NCBI GenBank assembly: GCA_964498725.1
Contig: CAZCHS010000081.1
Coordinates: 1 to 16,277, forward strand
Source of the DNA: JAFGTP01 sp964498725
Lineage (GTDB): Bacteria; Fidelibacterota; UBA2242; JAFGTP01
Direction of reading: 5' to 3'
DNA: 16,277 nucleotides
Both the position numbers and the translations under genes were made by a program. The notes below the pieces were generated by a model, which saw only the letters and a program-made list of their open reading frames with translations, was not told the origin of the DNA and searched no databases. Numbering within the stretch: the stretch's first letter is position 1; each line of letters opens with the position of its first letter. This document shows positions 13,246 to 16,277 of the stretch, piece after piece.

Positions 13246-13265
13246 CACCACAATGAATTGTGGTG
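13246..13265. repeat. Perfect hairpin CACCACAAT-GA-ATTGTGGTG
   Basis: A 9-bp perfect stem (13246-13254 with 13257-13265) separated by GA, the same architecture as the hairpin 26 bases upstream. It is 80 bases before the NhaC start, so it might also lie in that gene's leader, but no promoter nearby is convincing. Confidence 0.55.
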
Positions 13266-13344
13266 TTAATCTAAAATAACGTTCTAAATTTTGTTTAAAC
13301 CTCAGACTTTGTAAAAATGAAGGCTTGTTTATAAAAGGAATTTT

Positions 13345-14646
13345 ATGCAGCAGAAGAAACAACCGAAGCTCGTTTACAGTATCATTCCATTGATCGCCAT
13401 GGGCCTCTTTTTAGGGGTCGGCTATGGCGTCTTTCAGTTGAAAGCGGAAATCCTGCTGATCTGCTCGGCGCTGATCGCCGGGATTATAGCGCTTTTACAT
13501 GGTTATTCCTGGAAAGAGTTGGAAACCGGAATCGTTGAATCTGTGAGTCGTGCCATGCCAGCAATGTTAATTGTCATTTGTGTTGGATTGCTGGTGGGAT
13601 CGTGGATCGCCAGCGGAACTATTCCAATGCTGATTTACTACGGCTTGCAGATGATTTCGCCCTCCTATTTTTTGTTGACTGCCTGTATTGTCTCCAGTTT
13701 TGTGTCACTTTTTACCGGGACTTCCTGGGGAACAGTGGGAACCATTGGGATTGCTTTTATGGGGATCGCGGAAGGCTTGGGAATCCCAAATGGACCGGCT
13801 GCCGGCGCCATTATCACCGGTGCATATTTTGGTGATAAATTATCACCCTTTTCCGACACGACAAATCTGGCCCCGGTTGCCGCCCGCTCCAATCTGTTCG
13901 ACCATATTCGACACATGCTATGGACGACATTGCCGGCATGGATTTTGGGACTGATCATTTATTTTTTCATCGGTTTGAAATATGGCGAAAGCCAGGCTTT
14001 TTCAAGTGATATCAATCTGCTGCTGAATGGACTCACCAATAATTTCAATTTTAATATTTTGCTGCTTCTGCCACCGGCGGTCATTCTGTTTTTTGCCATT
14101 AAAAAATTGCCAACTATACCGGGCATGATTTTGGCGACCTTGCTGGCCGGCATACTGGGCATGATCTTTCAGGGAATTTCCATTAACAACGCCACATCCG
14201 CCATGGCTACTGGATATGTCAGCAATACCGGCGTGGAACAGCTGGATAAATTGCTCACCCGCGGCGGTATGATGAGCATGATGTATGTGACCCTGATCGC
14301 CTTTTGTGCCTTTGCTTTTGCCGGCATCATGCAGGCTACCGGCATGTTGAAAAAGATCATGGACCAGATGTTGAAATTTATTCATTCCACCGGAAGCCTT
14401 ATCATTTCCACATCGGTCAGTTGTATTACCATGGCCTTTATCACCGGATCGTCCTTTCTGGCGATTTTGGTGCCTGGTGAACTCTTTGCCAATGCCTATC
14501 GTGAGCGCGGACTGGCGGCCAAGAATTTATCAAGAACCACTGAAGACAGCGGCACTGTGGTCGTTCCCCTGGTGCCCTGGTCAATGGCCGGTGTTTATAT
14601 GGCGGGAACCCTGGGTGTGCCGACATTGGAATACGCACAGTGGACC
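13345..14646 (+). CDS. NhaC-family Na+/H+ antiporter, 3' end lost in gap
   Basis: 434 residues are readable before the assembly gap. It is an inner-membrane protein with about 11 hydrophobic segments. NhaC-family blocks are clear: GTSWGTVGTIGIAFMGIAEG and GAYFGDKLSPFSDTTNLAP in the first half, then TGSSFLAILVPGELFANAYR and RTTEDSGTVVVPLVPWS in the second. Members exchange Na+ for H+, and some family members carry amino or organic acids (MleN, and lysine-riboswitch-linked NhaC proteins). The start at 13345 has AAAAGGAA at good spacing. Compared with the usual 450-480 residues, roughly the last 20-45 are missing. The frame that appears to continue past the Ns is an accident: it enters a dispersed repeat, so the real C-terminus lies in the gap. 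The sequence does not say whether it serves ion balance or product export for the neighbouring peptidases. Confidence 0.88.
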
Positions 14647-14746
14647 NNNNNNNNNNNNNNNNNNNNNNNNNNNNNNNNNNNNNNNNNNNNNNNNNNNNNN
14701 NNNNNNNNNNNNNNNNNNNNNNNNNNNNNNNNNNNNNNNNNNNNNN
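14647..14746. other. Assembly gap (100 N)
   Basis: Exactly 100 undetermined bases. A round 100 is the usual placeholder for a scaffold join of unknown length, so coordinates to the right may be shifted and any sequence could be missing. The gap hides the end of the NhaC gene. Confidence 0.97.
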
Positions 14747-14747
14747 T

Positions 14748-14787
14748 ATTCGAGATTACTTCGTCACTTTGTTCCTCGTAATGACAG
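14748..14787. repeat. Dispersed palindromic repeat at the gap edge
   Basis: The complement of this stretch has the form CTGTCATTACGAGG..GAAGTAATCTCG, a clear variant of the GTCATTGCGAGG..GAAGCAATCTC repeat found in very many bacterial genomes. ATTAC (14755-14759) pairs with GTAAT (14778-14782). It directly borders the N run, which suggests the repeat broke the assembly. Confidence 0.7.
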
Positions 14788-14814
14788 TTAATAAAAATTT
14801 ATTAGGAAAAAATT

Positions 14815-16277
14815 ATGAGATCAAAATTAATTTATATCTTTGTATTATTGACAGGATTCTTTTCCTGCGGCAAGCCGCCGCAAGTGGAATTTCCCAATGA
14901 CCATATTTCACAAACCAAAATTGTAAACTATTCGGAAATGACAGAAGTATTGCAAACCGCTGCAAAGCAAGATAATATTACACTGAAAAGCATGGGTAAA
15001 TCTATTGAAGGCAGGGACCTCTGGTTACTGAATATTAGGCCGAGAGAAATAACTGACGATCCCCTGAAAGTCTTCCTCTTTGGCCAGCAGCATGGTAATG
15101 AACCAGCAGGAAAAGATGCGATTATCTGGCTGACAAAATACCTGGCGAACAATTGTGATCTGATGAGTCCTGATATTGATCTCTACCTGATGCCCATGGT
15201 GAACCCTGACGGCGCGGAGAAAAATCAGCGACGAAACGCCAATAATGCTGATTTAAACCGTGATCATTTATTGTTGGAAGAGCCGGAAACACAGTTTCTC
15301 TATGACACTTTTCACTATATTAAACCCGATGTTACAGTAGATTGTCATGAATTCAACCGGTCTTCCGGCAATTATCTGGATTTGGGGTATGAAGAGTGGC
15401 CGCAGATCATGATGGGTTGTGGGAATAATCCGCTGATTGCCGATGAAATCTATCAACAGGGGGTTAAGACTGTCGAAGATTTGAAAATCCCAATGAAAAA
15501 TGCCGGCCACAATTACTGCCGCTATTTTGTCGGTGGCATGCCGCCGCTGGATGAAAACCGTTACTCAACATTGGAAGGAGATGATGGCAGAAATGGCATG
15601 GCGCTTTTGGGCGCTTTGTCCTTTATTATTGAATCCGGCGTAAAACGCAATACACGGAATCCTGATGCTGATTTAGGCGTTCGTGTAGATGCTTACCTGA
15701 CAATTTTTCAGTATTTGATCAGTGATAAACAGTTTATTGCCAATGCTTTAAAAGTGACGGATCGGCAACAGGAATTACCAGAATATCCACCGGTGAATTA
15801 TTTCTGGGGAAAAACAGAACAGGATATTGATTCGATTATGGTTTATCAGGCCGGTAAAGAAACCACTATTCCCACAGCCAATTTTATGCAGACACGCATC
15901 ATTAAAAAGAGCGTGAAAGCACCGGAAAAATATGTGATTCCGGCGAAGAAATCTGAATTGTTTCAACAGTTATTAGACCGTCATAAAATCGAATATTCTT
16001 CCTTGGATGAGGCCAGAACCTTCACTGGTGAACCGGTTCAACTGTTACGTATCGAAAATCATTTTGATGAAGTTTACAATCGCTATGGCGGACGCCAGAT
16101 CACGCAAATGGCCGAGTCGAAAAGAGTGACATTTCCGGAAGGTTCACTGGTTATCGATCTGAAAAAGAGTAAATTCCCCATGAAAGTTTTTTATGTATTG
16201 GACCCTTGTAATCTTTATGGATTGTACCAGCATGAGAATTTTTATAAATTAGTTGATGATGATATTTTGCCGGTTTA
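14815..16277 (+). CDS. M14-family zinc carboxypeptidase lipoprotein (partial)
   Basis: 487 codons are open from ATG 14815 to the window edge; the stop lies beyond it. The start has AGGA 7 nt upstream. The N-terminus MRSKLIYIFVLLTGFFSC is a lipoprotein signal with Cys18 as the lipidation site, so the enzyme is probably membrane-anchored outside the cytoplasm. M14 catalytic residues are in order: zinc ligands H93 and E96 in QQHGNEPAG, Arg149 in DLNRD, third zinc ligand H178 in DCHEF, and the general base E273 in FIIESG. The NPDGAEKNQRR block is also typical of M14. A C-terminal extension of at least 190 residues after the catalytic domain has no assignable fold. M14 enzymes remove C-terminal residues or cleave amide bonds of peptides and cell-wall fragments; trimming peptides for the nearby carriers is inference. 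Confidence 0.9.
   Translation, partial: MRSKLIYIFVLLTGFFSCGKPPQVEFPNDHISQTKIVNYSEMTEVLQTAAKQDNITLKSMGKSIEGRDLWLLNIRPREITDDPLKVFLFGQQHGNEPAGKDAIIWLTKYLANNCDLMSPDIDLYLMPMVNPDGAEKNQRRNANNADLNRDHLLLEEPETQFLYDTFHYIKPDVTVDCHEFNRSSGNYLDLGYEEWPQIMMGCGNNPLIADEIYQQGVKTVEDLKIPMKNAGHNYCRYFVGGMPPLDENRYSTLEGDDGRNGMALLGALSFIIESGVKRNTRNPDADLGVRVDAYLTIFQYLISDKQFIANALKVTDRQQELPEYPPVNYFWGKTEQDIDSIMVYQAGKETTIPTANFMQTRIIKKSVKAPEKYVIPAKKSELFQQLLDRHKIEYSSLDEARTFTGEPVQLLRIENHFDEVYNRYGGRQITQMAESKRVTFPEGSLVIDLKKSKFPMKVFYVLDPCNLYGLYQHENFYKLVDDDILPV

Noticed and set aside
14647..14781. Apparent continuation of the NhaC frame across the Ns to a stop at 14781
   Set aside because: The bases after the gap are a dispersed intergenic repeat, and the frame relation across a gap of unknown size has no meaning.

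Overview
This window is a gene-dense, one-directional stretch (every supported gene is on the + strand). It comes from a Gram-negative bacterium of the FCB group. The lineage evidence is a TonB-dependent receptor with an N-terminal carboxypeptidase-regulatory-like domain, two secreted proteins ending in FlgD-like / type IX secretion-type sorting domains (one with the hallmark NYPNPFNP), and a PorV/PorQ-type outer-membrane protein. Clear Shine-Dalgarno sequences (for example AGGAGG before 4960 and 10786) and the style of the sorting domain suggest Marinimicrobia, Calditrichota, KSB1 or Cloacimonadota relatives rather than Bacteroidota proper. That placement is inference. No tRNA, rRNA, CRISPR array, transposase or phage gene was seen.

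Layout. 1-310: gene-free leader with palindromes, a sigma70-like promoter and a HexR-like palindrome. 311-3794: a tight three-gene unit of M20 metallopeptidase, cyanophycinase with a signal peptide, and a YfcC-type 12-TM carrier, with 4-base start/stop overlaps. 3985-4839: an RpiR-family regulator. 4960-10405: a three-gene outer-membrane/secretion unit of TonB receptor, sorting-domain protein and PorV-like protein. 10406-10785: a gene-free stretch holding a possible MITE-like element. 10786-13074: a secreted double beta-propeller protein with a near-perfect internal duplication. 13075-13344: a terminator and two hairpins. 13345-14646: an NhaC-type antiporter cut by a 100-N assembly gap (14647-14746). 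14815 to the window end: an M14 carboxypeptidase lipoprotein, open at the edge.

Working model (inference). The locus looks like a utilisation locus for a polyamide or peptide, best guess cyanophycin or a related beta-aspartyl polymer. The receptor and the sorting-domain proteins would act at the surface. The exported cyanophycinase and the M14 lipoprotein would cut polymer or peptides outside the cytoplasm. YfcC and NhaC would move products or ions across the inner membrane. The M20 enzyme would finish hydrolysis in the cytoplasm, and the RpiR protein would regulate the set. No cyanophycin synthetase is visible, so use of an external polymer is more likely than turnover of an internal store.

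Main points for a second look: the HexR-like palindrome on a promoter in a locus that carries its own RpiR regulator; a 572-bp identical core inside a diverged tandem duplication (gene conversion or assembly artefact); imperfect terminal inverted repeats around a 260-bp non-coding segment; and the NhaC gap bordered by a widely dispersed repeat.
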